Origin: Doryteuthis pealeii
Taxonomy: Eukaryota; Mollusca; Cephalopoda; Myopsida; Loliginidae
NCBI GenBank assembly: GCA_023376005.1
Contig: CM042160.1
Location: forward strand, 83,444,538 to 83,508,537
Direction: 5' to 3'
Length of the DNA: 64,000 nt
Below, piece by piece: positions 12,831 through 24,232 of this stretch. The position numbers and the translations under genes were made by a program. The notes under the pieces are model-generated. The model was not told the DNA's origin, made no database searches, and saw nothing but the letters and a program-made list of their open reading frames with translations. Position 1 is the first letter of the stretch; each line of letters begins with the position of its first letter.

Positions 12831-13539
12831 GAACGAAGTTAAGAGTTACATTTATTACCAAAGCATTTTGCCTGGAAGTAAATTGTTGCATGAATTTGAA
12901 TTTTTAAATAATTTTAAAATTCTGCTTGAAACATTGTTCAATCAACTTTGGTCTTTCAACTCTGATAATTTCCATCAATTTTTGATCTTAGGGAAAAAAA
13001 AATTTTAAAAGGAGAGGGTGCATTTTTTATTTGAAGTTAAATGCTTTTATTTTGTTTAGAAAACATTTTAAACCCCACACCCACCCCTGTTGAAAAATTC
13101 AAATCAATCTAAGGGAGATAATTTAAAATTTAATCAAGTAGAAATTTTACATATATAAACTTTACAAATTCTGTTAGATCTCTTTTAAAAAGGTTTGCTA
13201 ATTCTTCCAGTTATTATAGGATGGTAAAACTATTTGAAAGTATAGAATGTTTCAGATTTCTGGAGTTATTTAGTAATTTTTTTTTTAATTTTTGGGGGGG
13301 GGGGGTTTCTTTTAGCTTTTTTAAGTTCAAGTGAAAAGCAATGTTAGACTGAATAAAGGAAAGGGTTCAGTAACAGTTTTATTTTTATCAAAGAAATTGA
13401 TTTTTTTTTTTTTTTTTTTTTTTTTTTGTGTGTGAAAATAGGAATGCTGAGAATCTTTTGATTTGAGAATAATTTTCAGATGAAGCATTTTAACGTTGAA
13501 TTTAAAATGGTTTATAAAAAAAAAAATGTTCAATATCAA

Positions 13540-14370
13540 CAATTCAAATCTGCAAGAAAGATCAAACAAACGTCCCTGGTGCGTGAATTCATGTTGCAGA
13601 CGACACTGCTTCCTGGCAAACAACGCACCAAGACGCCAAGAAAATAATCACACCGATTCACAGACTCTGCAAAAAGCATTTGAATGAAAATAAAGACTGA
13701 AGTTTATGCCATCAAACCCTCCTACATCACATGACACTGGAAAAGACTAAATGATAGAAGGTTCATAAAGATTCTAGTTTCGGCTTCCCCAGTTGCCATC
13801 AACAACAAGAAACCCTTTCCAAAAATTGCAGAGCTTGATCTCCGAATTTCAAATGTTTTCCAAAGCATTTGTCGGCTGAAGAGGCAAGGTCTGGTTCAAA
13901 CCAGCGATATCCCTTGAAACTAATGTGCAAGTAATAACTGTGCCATAGTTTTTTCAACCCTCCTGTACAGTGCAGGAAGCCTGGCGATATACAAATGGAT
14001 GCCCATAGACTACATGTCTTATACATGCGTCACCTTGCGCAGTATATTAATGTCAGTGGTGGCACATGTTTCAAAACAGACGCATCCTAAGGACTGGACT
14101 CCCCTGGGCATGATGCCAATACTTGTCCCAAACGAACCTGAGATGGCTACCAAAGCAGATTCTGTGAATCTCAACTGAGAGAGGGATCAGTGGAATCGCT
14201 AGAACCCAAAGCTCAGGTAGCCAAGACAACATCCAGGAGAAATCTGCTGAATGAACTTTAACATCCTGATAGGCAGTTTGGCAAGAATGCAACAGAGGCC
14301 ATATAAAATTGGAGGAATGATTGCGTGGCGTTCATCATCGGATACGATTGGACAGCAAGTAGTAGTAGTA
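13540..14370 (+). pseudogene. LINE reverse-transcriptase fragment, left-arm copy
   Basis: Copy of the element described at 18095-18935 (minus), here on the plus strand with extra frameshifts. A segment that reads 'MYADDT' in the other arm is disrupted at 13590 (CATGTTGCAGACGACACTG). It ends in (AGT)n at 14357-14370, followed by a run of A and a TA tract. Confidence 0.75.
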
Positions 14371-14400
14371 TTAAAAAATATTGGCATATTAGAGTGTATA

Positions 14401-14444
<44 letters not shown>

Positions 14445-14769
14445 CATCCTTGATTTTTTTTTTTTTTTTTTTTTTTTTCATACGTTTTTTATTTAACATG
14501 ATATTAGAAATATATTTTCATTTTTCTCTAACACATACACACAGCACACACACAATTCAAGTAAAGAATCTATTAATAATGAGATTCGCTTCCCGGTTTT
14601 TTTTTTTTTTTTTTTTTGGCAGTAACAAACCGACGTCAGCTGATTACGTCTCACTACCTAAAACGTGCATAACGTAGAATAAATACATTCAAAATTTGAG
14701 CATGAAAATGTTAGAATCAGTTTCCTCATTGTTTTTTAAACAAGTTTTAAATTAAATACATACTGGTAT

Positions 14770-15027
14770 TATCTATCTATATATAAGTTTGTTTTATTTT
14801 AATCTATATTTAAAGTTATAAGACTAAGTTTCCATTTTCAATTTTTTTCTATTTTTAACTCCTTTAATAATTTTATTCTTATTTTTTACTCTTTAATAAA
14901 TTTGAATGGATTTTACTTATGATACAAACTCTCTGATAATTAATTTTCAACTTCCATCCACCCGTCAAAGGCAAAAATTTATTTACGTCGGCCCAGAGGG
15001 CGTTTTTCTTTTTTATTTTGCTAGTAA
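14770..15027 (+). mobile_element. Helitron-like family I, left-arm copy (partner of 17484-17723)
   Basis: Begins TCTATCTATATATAAG and ends near a GCCCAGAGGGC hairpin and TTTTGCTAGT. Confidence 0.6.
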
Positions 15028-15539
15028 TAATAAAACAGATAAAAATTCCTGACTAATTTTCATGCTGTCAATATTCAGGTGAGTCCTGTATTCAACAAAT
15101 CTGAACCTGTAGAAACGAGACATCATATTTGAATAAATCTGAATTCATCATTTGAAATATATTGTAATACTAAAATACTAGCAGGTGCATCTGTTTACTG
15201 GAGCAGCCATAATAACATTGTAAAGACAAGCAAGCAAAATGGTGCAATCAGGCCTCAATCACATGACCACAGCAGTGCAAACTATAAGCATACTGTTTTT
15301 AATAAAGGATATGGCGATAGTGTGAAATATTTTTGACTCTCCTTCGTTACATACACATACATATTCTTATAATTGTTTTAGCCAATAACTTCTGTTTTCA
15401 AGTATATTGATTTACAGTAACCGCAAACCCCTCCAATTAGACGCCTTCTGTAAGTTTTTGAATAAAATCCCCTATACGCACCCCCATATTATTGTTGTAA
15501 TTTTCTTTGTGAAGTTCAGTTTAATTTTTGTTTTACTTC

Positions 15540-16250
15540 AAATGAAGTTCCCTGGGTATGATGTTTAGACCGAACCTCATAGTGAAGTCCACTTCTAGAG
15601 CTCTCGAGAATGTGGACTACCCCCTTCTATTGCCATTACTTTCCCAGGTCCACCCTGACCCAGAGTGGTAGTGACCTGTTAGATCTTTCATTGTAGATCT
15701 ATAGAGTTGAATGGATATTTGAAGAATTTTTACCTCACTTCACTCAAAACATTTGTCCCAAGGTGGATGAGCAGTTCATGACATGCAATACTCCCGCTTT
15801 TTGGCCGCTATCTTGGGCTAGACGGCGTCGGAGAGGCTCCCTCCGATCAATCGGCTGGCCACCTCAAGCCCTAGCACCTATATGAAATTGCCCCAACCCT
15901 ATTGCCGCTTATTGGCAAGACCCCAACCCCTTTTTAATTATATGGGTGCTAGAAAGGCTGGTGTGGCTGCGGGCTACATGTCCTGGGAATGATATTAACC
16001 TCTATCTGATGGTGAGTTTCCAGTCGGAGGTTTGGGGAATGTGGAGGCACCCTTCATGCACATTGCCTCCTGGTTCACTCTGACCAAGAGTGGTAGTACT
16101 GTTAGGGTCCCAATTATGGGTTAAATAGAAAAATGGTATTTATAAAAAAATTGTATTATCCATTAGAAATTGATTTTATTCAAAACTTATCGGCATTTAA
16201 ATGACCCACTGAAGGTTGATATGCCGTAAAACCAAACAAACCAAAAAAAA
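15540..16250 (+). mobile_element. SINE C and SINE C-like segments, left-arm copy
   Basis: Partner of 16319-17020. It shares the private variant ACCAAGAGTGG (other copies have CCCGGAGTGG or CCTGGAGTGG). This shows that the two arms derive from one locus rather than from two independent insertions. Confidence 0.75.
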
Positions 16251-16264
16251 AACATTTGCTTTTA

Positions 16265-16301
16265 AATAGTAAAAAATCGATCTTTTTTTACAGAGCAATA
16301 A
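16265..16301. repeat. Centre of the giant palindrome
   Basis: The arms close in to AACATTTGCTTTTA at 16251-16264 and TAAAAGCAAAATGTTT at 16302-16317. Between them, GTAAAAAATCGA / TCTTTTTTTAC at 16269-16291 is itself almost self-complementary, so there is virtually no unique spacer. The two SINE C copies meet here tail to tail. Confidence 0.8.
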
Positions 16302-16318
16302 TAAAAGCAAAATGTTTT

Positions 16319-16802
16319 TTTTTTTTTTGGTTTGGTTTGGTTTTTACGGCATATCAACCTCAGTGGGTCATTTAATGCGATAAAGTTTTGAAATAAATCA
16401 GTTCTTAATGGATAATACAATTTTTTTATAATACATTTTTTCTATTTAAACCCATAGATGGGACCCTAACAGTACTACCACTCTTGGTCAGAGTGGACCA
16501 GGGAGCAATGGTGATGAAGGAAGTGCTCCACATTCCCCAAACCTCCAGAACTGGAACCTCACCATCAGATAGAGTTAATATCATCCCAGGACATGTAGAC
16601 CGCAGCCACCGCCTTCTAGCACCCATATAATAAAAAGGGGTTGGGTCTTGCCATAAGGGCAATAGGGTTGGGGCAATCATATAGGTGCTAGGGCTTGATG
16701 TGGCCAGCCGATTGATCGGAGGGAGCCTCTCCGACCGCCGTCTAGCCCAAGATAGGGCAAAGTGGAGTATTGCATGTCATGAACTGCTCATCCACCTGGG
16801 AC
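16319..16802 (-). mobile_element. SINE C (long SINE with shared 3' tail), right-arm copy
   Basis: On the minus strand it runs GACGGCGGTCGGAGAGG, CCTAGCACCTATATGA, CATATGGGTGCTAGAAGGCGG, CATGTCCTGGGATGATATTAAC, GGTTTGGGGAATGTGGAGCAC, GTTAGGGTCCCATCTATGGG, then the tail block with CCCACTGAGGTTGATATGCC and an AAACCAAACC end at the palindrome centre. The reference full-length copy is 54011-54609. No coding potential seen. Confidence 0.8.
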
Positions 16803-16874
16803 AAATGTTTTGAGGTGAAGTGAGGGTAAAATTCTCAATATCCATCAACTCTATGATCTACAATGAAGATCTAA

Positions 16875-17020
16875 CAGGTACTACCACTCTGGGTCAGGGT
16901 GGACTGGGAGTAATGGCAATGAGGGGGTAGTCCACATTCTCGAGAGCTCTAGAAGTGGACTTCACTATGAGGTTCAGTCTAACATCATACCCAGGGAACT
17001 TCATTTGAAGTAAAAACAAA
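16875..17020 (-). mobile_element. SINE C-related fragment
   Basis: Minus-strand GGTATGATGTTAGACTGAACC, AGAGCTCTCGAGAATGTGGAC and CCCAGAGTGGTAGTACCTGTTAG parallel the middle of SINE C but with consistent differences. The same variant appears at 36525-36815, so this may be a separate subfamily. Confidence 0.6.
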
Positions 17021-17483
17021 TTAAACTGAACTTCACAAGAAAATTACACAATAAAATGGGGTGGTATAGGGGATTTATTCAAACTTACAGAATGTTACTG
17101 TAATCAATACTTGAAAACAGAGAGTATATTGGCTAAAACAATTATAAGAATATGTATGTGTATGTACGAAGGAGAGTCAAAAATTATTCACACTATCGCC
17201 ATATCTTTATTAAAACAGTATGCTTATAGTTTGCACTGTGTGGTCATGTGATTGAGGCCTGATTGCACCATTTTGCTTGCTGTCTTTACAATGTTATTAT
17301 GGCTGCTCCAGTAACAGTATGCACCTGTAGTATTTTAGTATTACAATATATTTCAAATATGAATTCAGATTTATTCAATATGATGTCTGTTTTTCTACAG
17401 GTCAGATTTGTTGAATACAGACTCACCTGATATTGACAGCATGAAAATTAGTCAGGAATTTTTTTTATCCTGTTTTATTATTA

Positions 17484-17723
17484 CTAGCAAAATAAAAAAA
17501 CGCCCTCTGGGCGACGTAAAATAAATTTTGCCTGAGGGGATGGAAGTTGAAAATTTAATATCAGAGAGTTTGTATCATAAGTAAAATCATCAAATTTATT
17601 AAAGGAGTAAAAAATAAGATAAATTTATTAAAGGAGTTAAAAATATAAAAAAATTGAAATGGAAACTTAGTTCTGATAACTTTAAATATATTATTAAAAT
17701 AAAACAAACTATATATAGATAGA
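17484..17723 (-). mobile_element. Helitron-like family I (240 bp)
   Basis: On the minus strand it starts TCTATCTATATATAG after an A and ends with a CGCCC-AGA-GGGCG hairpin, about 12 nt of T-rich sequence, then CTAG followed by T. The interior is AT-rich and noncoding, with a partial duplication of AAATTTATTAAAGGAGT. A related 5' segment occurs at 59060-59190. Structure fits a non-autonomous Helitron; no Rep/helicase is present. Confidence 0.65.
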
Positions 17724-17984
17724 TAATACCAGGTATGTATTTATTAAAACTTGTTTAAAAAAACAATGAGGACTGTCTAACATTGCATGCTCAAATTTTG
17801 AATGTATTTATTCTACGTTATGACGTTTTAGGTAGTGAGACGTAATCAGTGACGTCGGTTTTGTTACTGCCAAAAACCGGAAGCGAATCTCCATTATTAA
17901 TAGATTCTTTACTTGAATTGTGTGTGTGTGTGTGTGTGTTAGAGAAAAATGAAATATATTCAATATCATGTAAATAAAAACGTA

Positions 17985-17986
17985 TG

Positions 17987-18017
<31 letters not shown>

Positions 18018-18027
18018 GGATGTATTT

Positions 18028-18070
<43 letters not shown>
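17985..18070. repeat. Poly-A run plus (TA)n microsatellite
   Basis: A run of about 27 A, then a (TA)n tract, next to the LINE 3' end. Both lengths differ from the mirrored tract at 14400-14480. Confidence 0.9.
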
Positions 18071-18071
<1 letters not shown>

Positions 18072-18094
18072 CACTCTAATATGCCAATATTTTT

Positions 18095-18935
18095 TTTTTA
18101 ATACTACTACTACTTGCTGTCCATCGTATCCGATGATGACGCCACGCAAATCATTTTCCTCCAATTTATTTGGCCTCTTGTTGCATCTTGCCAACTGCCT
18201 ATCAGGATGTTAAGTCATTCAGGTTTCTCCTGATGTTGTCTTTGTACCTGAGCTTTGGTCTAGCGATTCACGTGATCCCTCTCTCAGTTGAGATCAACAG
18301 AATCTGCTTTGGTAGCCATCTCAGGTTGCGTTGGACAAGTATTTTGTGCATGCCAGGGAGTCCAGTTCTCTTTAGGATGGTCCTGTTTGAAACATGTTGC
18401 CACCACTTGACATTTAATATACTGCGCAAGTGACGCATGTAGTAGACATGTAGTCTATGGGCATCCACTTTGTATATCGTCCAGGCTTCTGCACTGTACA
18501 GGAGGGGTTGAGAAAACTATGGCACAGTATAACTGCACATTTAGTTTTCAAGGAGATATCGCTGTTGAACCAGACTTGCCTCTTCAGCCGATCAAATGCT
18601 TTGGAAACATTTGAAATTCGGAGATCAAGCTCTGCATTGAGTCTGTTGTTGATGGCAACTGTGGAGCCGAACTAGAATCTGACCTTCTATCATTATGTTT
18701 TTCCAGTGTCATGTGATGTAGGAGGGGTTTGATGCATAACTTCAGTCTTATTTTCATTCCAAATGCTTTTGCAGAGTCTGTGAATCGTGTGATTATTCTT
18801 GGGCGTCTTGGTGGTTGTGTGCCAGGAAGGCAGTGTCGTCTGCATACATGAATTCACGCACCAGGACGTTTGTTTGATCTTTCTTGCAGATTTGAATTGT
18901 TTGATATTGAACATTTTTTTTTTTTATAAACCATT
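18095..18935 (-). pseudogene. Non-LTR retrotransposon reverse-transcriptase fragment (C-terminal half of RT)
   Basis: On the minus strand one frame reads NVLVREFMYADDTAFLAHNH, which contains the YADD catalytic box of reverse transcriptases. Other frames then give VAINNRLNAELDLRISNVSK, AFDRLKRQVWFNSDISLK and VYYMRHLRSILNVKWWQHVS followed by LVQRNLRWLPKQ. This block order is typical of invertebrate LINE (RTE/CR1-like) polyproteins just downstream of the RT core. Stops and frame changes occur every 30-80 codons, and the element is 5' truncated immediately upstream of the YADD box. It ends at (TAC)n / (AGT)n at 18095-18110, the expected simple 3' tail. A dead copy; the clade is uncertain. Confidence 0.8.
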
Positions 18936-19639
18936 TTAAATTCAACGTTAAAATGCTTCATCTGAAATTATTCTCAAATCAAAAGATTCTCAGCATTCTA
19001 TTTTCACACACAAAAAAAAAAAAAAAAAAAAAATCAATTTCTTTGAATAAAAAATAAAACTGTTTACTGAATTTTCTTTATTCAGTCTAACATTGCTTTC
19101 ACTTGAACTTAAAAAAGCTAAAAAGAACCCCCCCCCCCCCAATTAAAAAAAAATCTAAATAACTACAGAAATCTGAACAATTCTATACTTTCAATAGTTT
19201 TACCATTTCCTATAATAACTGAAAGAAAATTAGCAAACTTTTTAAAGAGATCTACACAGAATTTGTAAGTTTATATATTTAAAATTTCTACTTGATAAAT
19301 TTTGAAAATTATCTCCCTTAGATTATTTGAATTTTTCAACAGGGGTGGGGGTGGGGGTTTAAAATGTTTTTCTAAACAAAATAAAAGCATTTAACTTCAA
19401 ATAAAAATGCACCCTCTCCTTTAAAATTTTTTTTCCCTAAGATCAAAATTGATGGAAATATCAGAGTTGAAGACAAAGTTGATTAGAACAAATGTTTCAA
19501 GCAGAATTTTAAAAATTTTAAAAATTCAAATTCTGCAACAATTTACTTCCAGGCAAAATGTTAATAAATGTACATTCTTACTTCGTTTCTTTGGAAACCC
19601 GTATCCAGTGGGTTCGGCTGGTAAGATATTAATATCAGC

Positions 19640-19790
19640 ATGATCACAGGGGCAGGGCTGGGATTATTTCCCAGTGCGCTTCAGGCACTGGGAAATAATC
19701 CCAGCCCTGCCCCTTTAAATCAAGGGGGCAGGACTGGGATTATTTCCCAGTGCCTGAAGCGCCTCAAATGCTGAGGGGATACATGCAATT
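19640..19790 (-). repeat. GC-rich repeat F with cruciform-forming nested inverted repeats
   Basis: The block GGGCAGGGCTGGGATTATTT + CCCAGTGC is followed directly by its reverse complement GCTTCAGGCACTGGGAAATA + ATCCCAGCCCTGCCCC and then by a third copy ending GTGCCTGAAGCGCC. Single-copy relatives are at 27880-28090 and 35610-35825. It stands out from AT-rich surroundings. No coding sense; probably part of an interspersed element that can fold into hairpins. Confidence 0.75.
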
Positions 19791-19799
19791 TTTAAACAT

Positions 19800-20590
19800 T
19801 AGCCAAACTTTGGTTTGGGCACTATAATGATCCTTCTGTTTTGACTGACATGGTGGGATGTCAGGAAATACTTCTAGACAAGATATTTTTTAAATAATTT
19901 TTAGGTATAAATATTTTTTTGAATGGTAAAATTGACGTCTAAGTTAGGGAATGTCTAAAACAGGTATGGGCAACCATTTTTTTTCAAGAAGTTGGCCACA
20001 TGAGACGCACCTTGTCATCAGGCAAGATACCCCCCCCCAAAAAAAAAATTCCAAGTAATTTTACATTTGAATCAATCAGTTAGGAAGTGCATTAAATATT
20101 CATCAATAACACTGTTGGGTCAGTAAAACAGTAAGTCTGGGTAGACATAAGTCCAAAATGAGTTCTCTTCCCTTGCTGTGGTTTGTTCGGCCAATAGGTG
20201 GCATTGGTATTTGTCCACAAAGCGGGAATTCTGAATTCTTGTCCTTTTTTCATTCAGGCCGGCAACAAGTTAACATGGTCTAGGCGCCTGCCGCCTCTAA
20301 CCCTTAGGTAGGGGTGGAGGGCTTTGTCCCCCAACCAGCTACCAGTAAGTGACATTCCTTACGACGCAAGTCGTACGTCTAAATGTTTCTACGTCACTTA
20401 CAGAATAAATATGTTATCGTAGTACACCCTTTGTCGGAATGTTTATATGTATAGATTTGTACCCACATTGGGAGGTTACTTTAAGCCTTCCAACATTAAT
20501 ATAACTTCCTCACATGTTATAACACAAATCAAACTTTCTCCATGTCACAAAGCAATATTTGAATGTCCCAATGAAGATTATGATATATAA
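19800..20590. repeat. Unclassified sequence, partly repeat-like
   Basis: No convincing ORF. A segment at 19960-20010 (CAGGTATGGGCAACC, then TTCAAGAAGTTGGCCACATG) resembles the terminal sequence of hAT-type DNA transposons, but I could not find a matching opposite end. A moderately GC-rich block at 20240-20345 is unexplained. Confidence 0.35.
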
Positions 20591-20592
20591 AA

Positions 20593-20840
20593 AGTAAAGT
20601 TGACGGAGTGGCCTATTGTCGGTATCAGCCGCACAAGGGAGTCTATCCCCTTTTTGCTAGTGCTAGACCAGGGAGATTATTTTGTGGAAGTGGAGCACCA
20701 CATCTACCGTCAGCTCCCTACTTTACCACACAAATCAGATTACCCAATCTGTGCTACTCAAATGCTCAGTTGGCAGGGACTGGTATTGAACTCAGAACCT
20801 CCAAGGCAGATGCTCTACAGACTGAACTAAACTGGCCCTA
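20593..20840 (-). mobile_element. SINE D (tRNA-derived)
   Basis: Read on the minus strand: head GGCCAGTTTAGTTCAGTCTG, B box GAGTTCAATACCAG, body CTGAGCATTTGAGTAGCACAG, GGAGCTGACGGTAGATGTGG, GGTCTAGCACTAGC, GATAGACTCCCTTGTG, end TTTACTTTTTATA. An open frame across it (20600-20830) is a by-product, since the same region in other copies is closed. Confidence 0.9.
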
Positions 20841-20884
20841 TATTCAATGTATATTTAATAATTGAAATGTTTTAAAAATGGTGA

Positions 20885-21012
20885 CGAACTGGTAATATTT
20901 GATGTATATATATATATTTATTTTGTCATTAATTGTATTATTTTCGAAGTTTCCTCTGGACATACACATACACACAACTGCCCTTTATATATGCATAGAT
21001 AGATAGATAGAT
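20885..21012 (-). mobile_element. Helitron-like family A/H, 5' segment
   Basis: Minus strand begins at the (TCTA)n tract, then GCATATATAAAGGGCAGTTG, TGTATGTCCAGAGGAAACTT and CAATTAATGACAAAATAAAT. This is the same opening as the complete elements at 46561-46859 and 44477-44801. Confidence 0.6.
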
Positions 21013-21256
21013 AGACAGGGGCATTAAAAAAAAAATGTTTAATTTAATTAATCAAATGGAAATTTTTGTTAAAATCACCACAACAAATATTTTGGTTCAA
21101 CTATGAACCAAATATTTAAATGGTGTGTATGGGGGGGGGGGGGTGAATGTAAATTGAAAATAAGAATTTAAAGTTAGAAAAAATAAATAAAACTTGAGCC
21201 AAAAGAGTGACAATTACAAAAGAAACCAAATTTATCTTGTCAGATAATTTGTTTAA

Positions 21257-21450
21257 AGAGAGAGAGAGAGAGTGAAAGGGAGAGAGAGAGTGAAAGAGAG
21301 AGAGAAAGTGAGAGAGAGAGAGAGAGAGAGAGAGTGAAAGAGAGAGAGAGAGAGAGTGAGTGAGTGAAAGAGAGTGAGAGAGAGAGAGAGAAAGAGAAAA
21401 AGTGAGAGAGAAAGAGAAAGAGTGAGAGAGAGAGAGAAAGAGAGAGAGTG
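21257..21450 (+). repeat. GA-rich microsatellite
   Basis: About 190 bp of (GA)n with GTGA and GAAA interruptions. Confidence 0.95.
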
Positions 21451-21849
21451 TCAGTCCAAGCGTCTATTGTTCAAAAGATTTGAATGAATCAGACTCCTTG
21501 CAATTTTGTAAATAAATACAAGGTAGTCGTTCCATTAAAGAATAAGAGAGTTGAAATGTTTTTTCAAAGACAATAAAACCACACCAAGAAACAATTAATT
21601 CCCAACAAGTTAAAGCTGCTATGAAACATGCACTCTAATAGTTGAAAAAGAGAGAAAAAAAAAAAATATTACACTGACTTGAAATAAATACAAAATGGAC
21701 GTTTTGTTTTTGTTTTGCAAGGATCTATTAAAATCTAATTATAATAATAATAGAAGTTAATTTTAAAATTTAATTCCTCAAAGTTAAGATATTTGTTTTG
21801 AATTAAAATCCTGTTAAGCATAAAAAAACATAAAAAAGAATATAAACCA

Positions 21850-21895
21850 AATCTTGGTAATTTTTACACAAAAAGCAAGAATCGATGATATTTAA

Positions 21896-21947
<52 letters not shown>

Positions 21948-22035
21948 CTTTGTCGTTAATTGTTTTATTTTCATAGTTTCATTTATACATACACACCAAC
22001 TGCCTTTTTTTAATGTTTAGATAGACAGACGTTTA
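21850..22035 (-). mobile_element. Helitron-like family A/H, second 5' segment
   Basis: Minus strand GTCTGTCTATCTAAACATT, AAGGCAGTTGGTGTGTATG, CTATGAAAATAAAACAATTA, then an expanded (TA)n plus (CA)n at 21905-21943 and AATATCATCGATTCTTGC. Same order of blocks as 44477-44801. Confidence 0.55.
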
Positions 22036-22264
22036 ATTAAAAAAAAAATTTAATTAAATCAAATGGAAATTTTTGTTAAGTTAAAATCACAACAAATATT
22101 TTGCTTCAACTGTCAACCAAGCATTTAAATTTGGGGTGGGGGTGGGGGTTGTAGGTGAATTCAATTCCTCAAAGTTAAGATATTTGTTTCAAATTAAAAT
22201 CCTATTGAGCATTAAAATGAAATAAATACAAAGTAGGTTTGTTTTTTTGCCTATCATACAACTT

Positions 22265-22412
22265 TCAGAGGGCTAAATTTTAGCCTGATATTAGGGGTTT
22301 GCATTATGTCAGATACAAATTTAGTGTGTGTAAATAATTGGCCAAGCCTAGGCCTAGTTTGTGTCTAACGTATGACGCAACCCACTAATATTAGGCTAAA
22401 ATTTAAGTCTCA
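22265..22412. mobile_element. Fold-back (long-TIR) element, about 140 bp
   Basis: The whole element is an imperfect hairpin. Outer arms TAAATTTTAGCCTGATATTAG and CTAATATTAGGCTAAAATTTA continue inward with GGGTTTGCATTATGTCAGA / TCTAACGTATGACGCAACCC and CAAATTTAG / CTAGTTTG. A MITE or fold-back element is the simplest reading; no clear target-site duplication seen. Confidence 0.65.
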
Positions 22413-22651
22413 GAATGTCACATGATATGCAAGTATATAGAGTAGTAATTCTAGAAAATATTTATTAAAATCTTTTAAATATACAAAGAATTTTCATAAG
22501 TTAACTTTAGAATTTAATGAATTCAGATTAAATAAACTCTTTTGAATTAAACTAGTGTTAAACAAAAAATAAATTCGTTGGAAGTAAAATTTGTTAATTT
22601 TATAAACACAAAACAAATATGTAGTAGAAAAAAAAAAAAAAAAAAAAAAAA

Positions 22652-23014
22652 CTGTTCCATAATCTTCTGACCATCATCTTCAAACGCCCTCTGGTTAAAA
22701 ATGAGATGTCCAAATCGGCCAAGATAAAATGCAAAAATATAAATCTTGATTATCTGGTGTCGCTTATCCACCAAATTCTTAGTTCTTATGAGTGTTGTCA
22801 CCTCAGCTAAATAATGGACCATTCTGTTTTTTTATTATAAAGAAATAAGGGGAAGAAAAAGGACATGCTACACAAAAAATATAAGAAAGAAAGAAAGAGT
22901 AGGGGAAAGACAGAGAGAGGGGGTGAGTGCGTGGAAGCGATAATGCTAATCTATTTCAATAGATTATATTAATGAAAAGAAGGAAAGAAAGAAAAAAAAA
23001 AAGAGTGAGAAGAG

Positions 23015-23049
<35 letters not shown>

Positions 23050-23168
23050 AAATCAAGATTATTATACTTTTTACACATTGAACTATTCCGCAATAGCTCT
23101 TAAGTAAACATATCAAACATTGTAATAATTAAATTATCATACTGTAGTATAACCACAGGTCTTGCTAG
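22652..23168 (+). mobile_element. Helitron-like family B with internal GA microsatellite
   Basis: Contains the family core (CATCTTCAAACGCCCTCTGG, AAAATGAGATGTCCAAATCGG, ATAATGGACCATTCTGTTTT, GGACATGCTACACAAAAAAT) and ends with stem CTGTAG/CCACAG, then GTCTTG and CTAG (23165-23168) followed by T. The 5' end is truncated compared with 43350-43838. A GA tract at 23005-23047 sits inside it. Confidence 0.7.
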
Positions 23169-23384
23169 TCTTTTTTTTTCTTCTCAAAAGTTTTGGTCAA
23201 CAGGAAGTGATTCTCCCAGTCAAAATGGAAATCCCTAGGAACCCTAAAATCCCTGGATATTTTTTGTCTTTTATCCGATTCAATTTTTGATGTCCAAGTA
23301 ACATGAAAGGAAATAGTTTAACCACTAATTTCTATGTGATTTTTTCTTAACTTTCCTTAATCTATGCAATTCATTGTTATTAAA

Positions 23385-23530
23385 CTAGAAGCAACTACCC
23401 AGTTTTGCCTGGGTAGAGTAGGGGATTAAAAAAAAAAAAAAAAAATATTTTTTCTTACAGACCCCTTGATTGTTGGGCTCTTCCATAATTGATTTTTTGA
23501 TTTTTTAATCCTAAAAGTTTTCTATTGTTT
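23385..23530 (-). mobile_element. Helitron-like family A, 3' end
   Basis: On the minus strand it ends with an 8-bp perfect stem (CTACCCAG/CTGGGTAG at 23395-23402 and 23409-23416, loop GCAAAA), then TTGCTT and CTAG at 23385-23388, followed by T. This is the canonical Helitron 3' terminus layout. Confidence 0.7.
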
Positions 23531-23639
23531 CAGAGTTTTTAATGTTAATCAATAGGTAAACAAGTAGTAACAGTTTGTTGAAAAGTGCACAATGTATTTT
23601 ACTCACTTGTATAGAATACAAAATCAATTTTGTAACCAA

Positions 23640-24020
23640 TGGCTGGTTTTTTTTTTTGTTAATTGTATTAAAAAGTCTCTTGATTATTTACGAAGACAAG
23701 TTTAGTACAAGGTCAAATGGAAAAGGGGCAAAAAGGAAGTCTTGTAAGGTGTGACTACCTAGAAAATCAAATCAAACAAAATCCTGGTTTTTATCTGGGT
23801 TTGAACACCAAAACACCAGCAGCTATGTTGGCTAGGGCTTTAGAATACACCAAATGCACCTCTGCAGAGGGTAAAGACACCTTTGCCCAGAAATGAGGCT
23901 ACCTGTGATGCTTAAGTGTGGAACCCTGGTGGATTAAGCTGTTGATGACATGCAACACTCCATTTTGAACCTTAGATCATGATGAATTGCTAACATGGTA
24001 AAACTTGGACAAATTGACAC
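23640..24020 (+). mobile_element. SINE C-like 5' body
   Basis: ACCTCTGCAGAGGGTAAAGA, GGCTACCTGTGATGCTTAAG, then GATGACATGCAACACTCC match the 5' half of SINE C (54440-54609, read on the minus strand) in order. An ORF across the region is incidental. Confidence 0.55.
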
Positions 24021-24232
24021 CTCCAATTTATAGAAATACACATTTTTGTTAAAAGGTAAAGAAAATCCTGTAATGCCTCAAGGTATGACGACTCTAATAA
24101 AAAAACTGTTAAAACAAAGTGTCTATCAACTTCAACAAAAGAGTTGGAGCAACAGCTACAGCTAAGTAGGGAAAATAAACACTAACTTGTTTTCAATTAA
24201 CCACTGACTGATTGATATATATATATATATAT

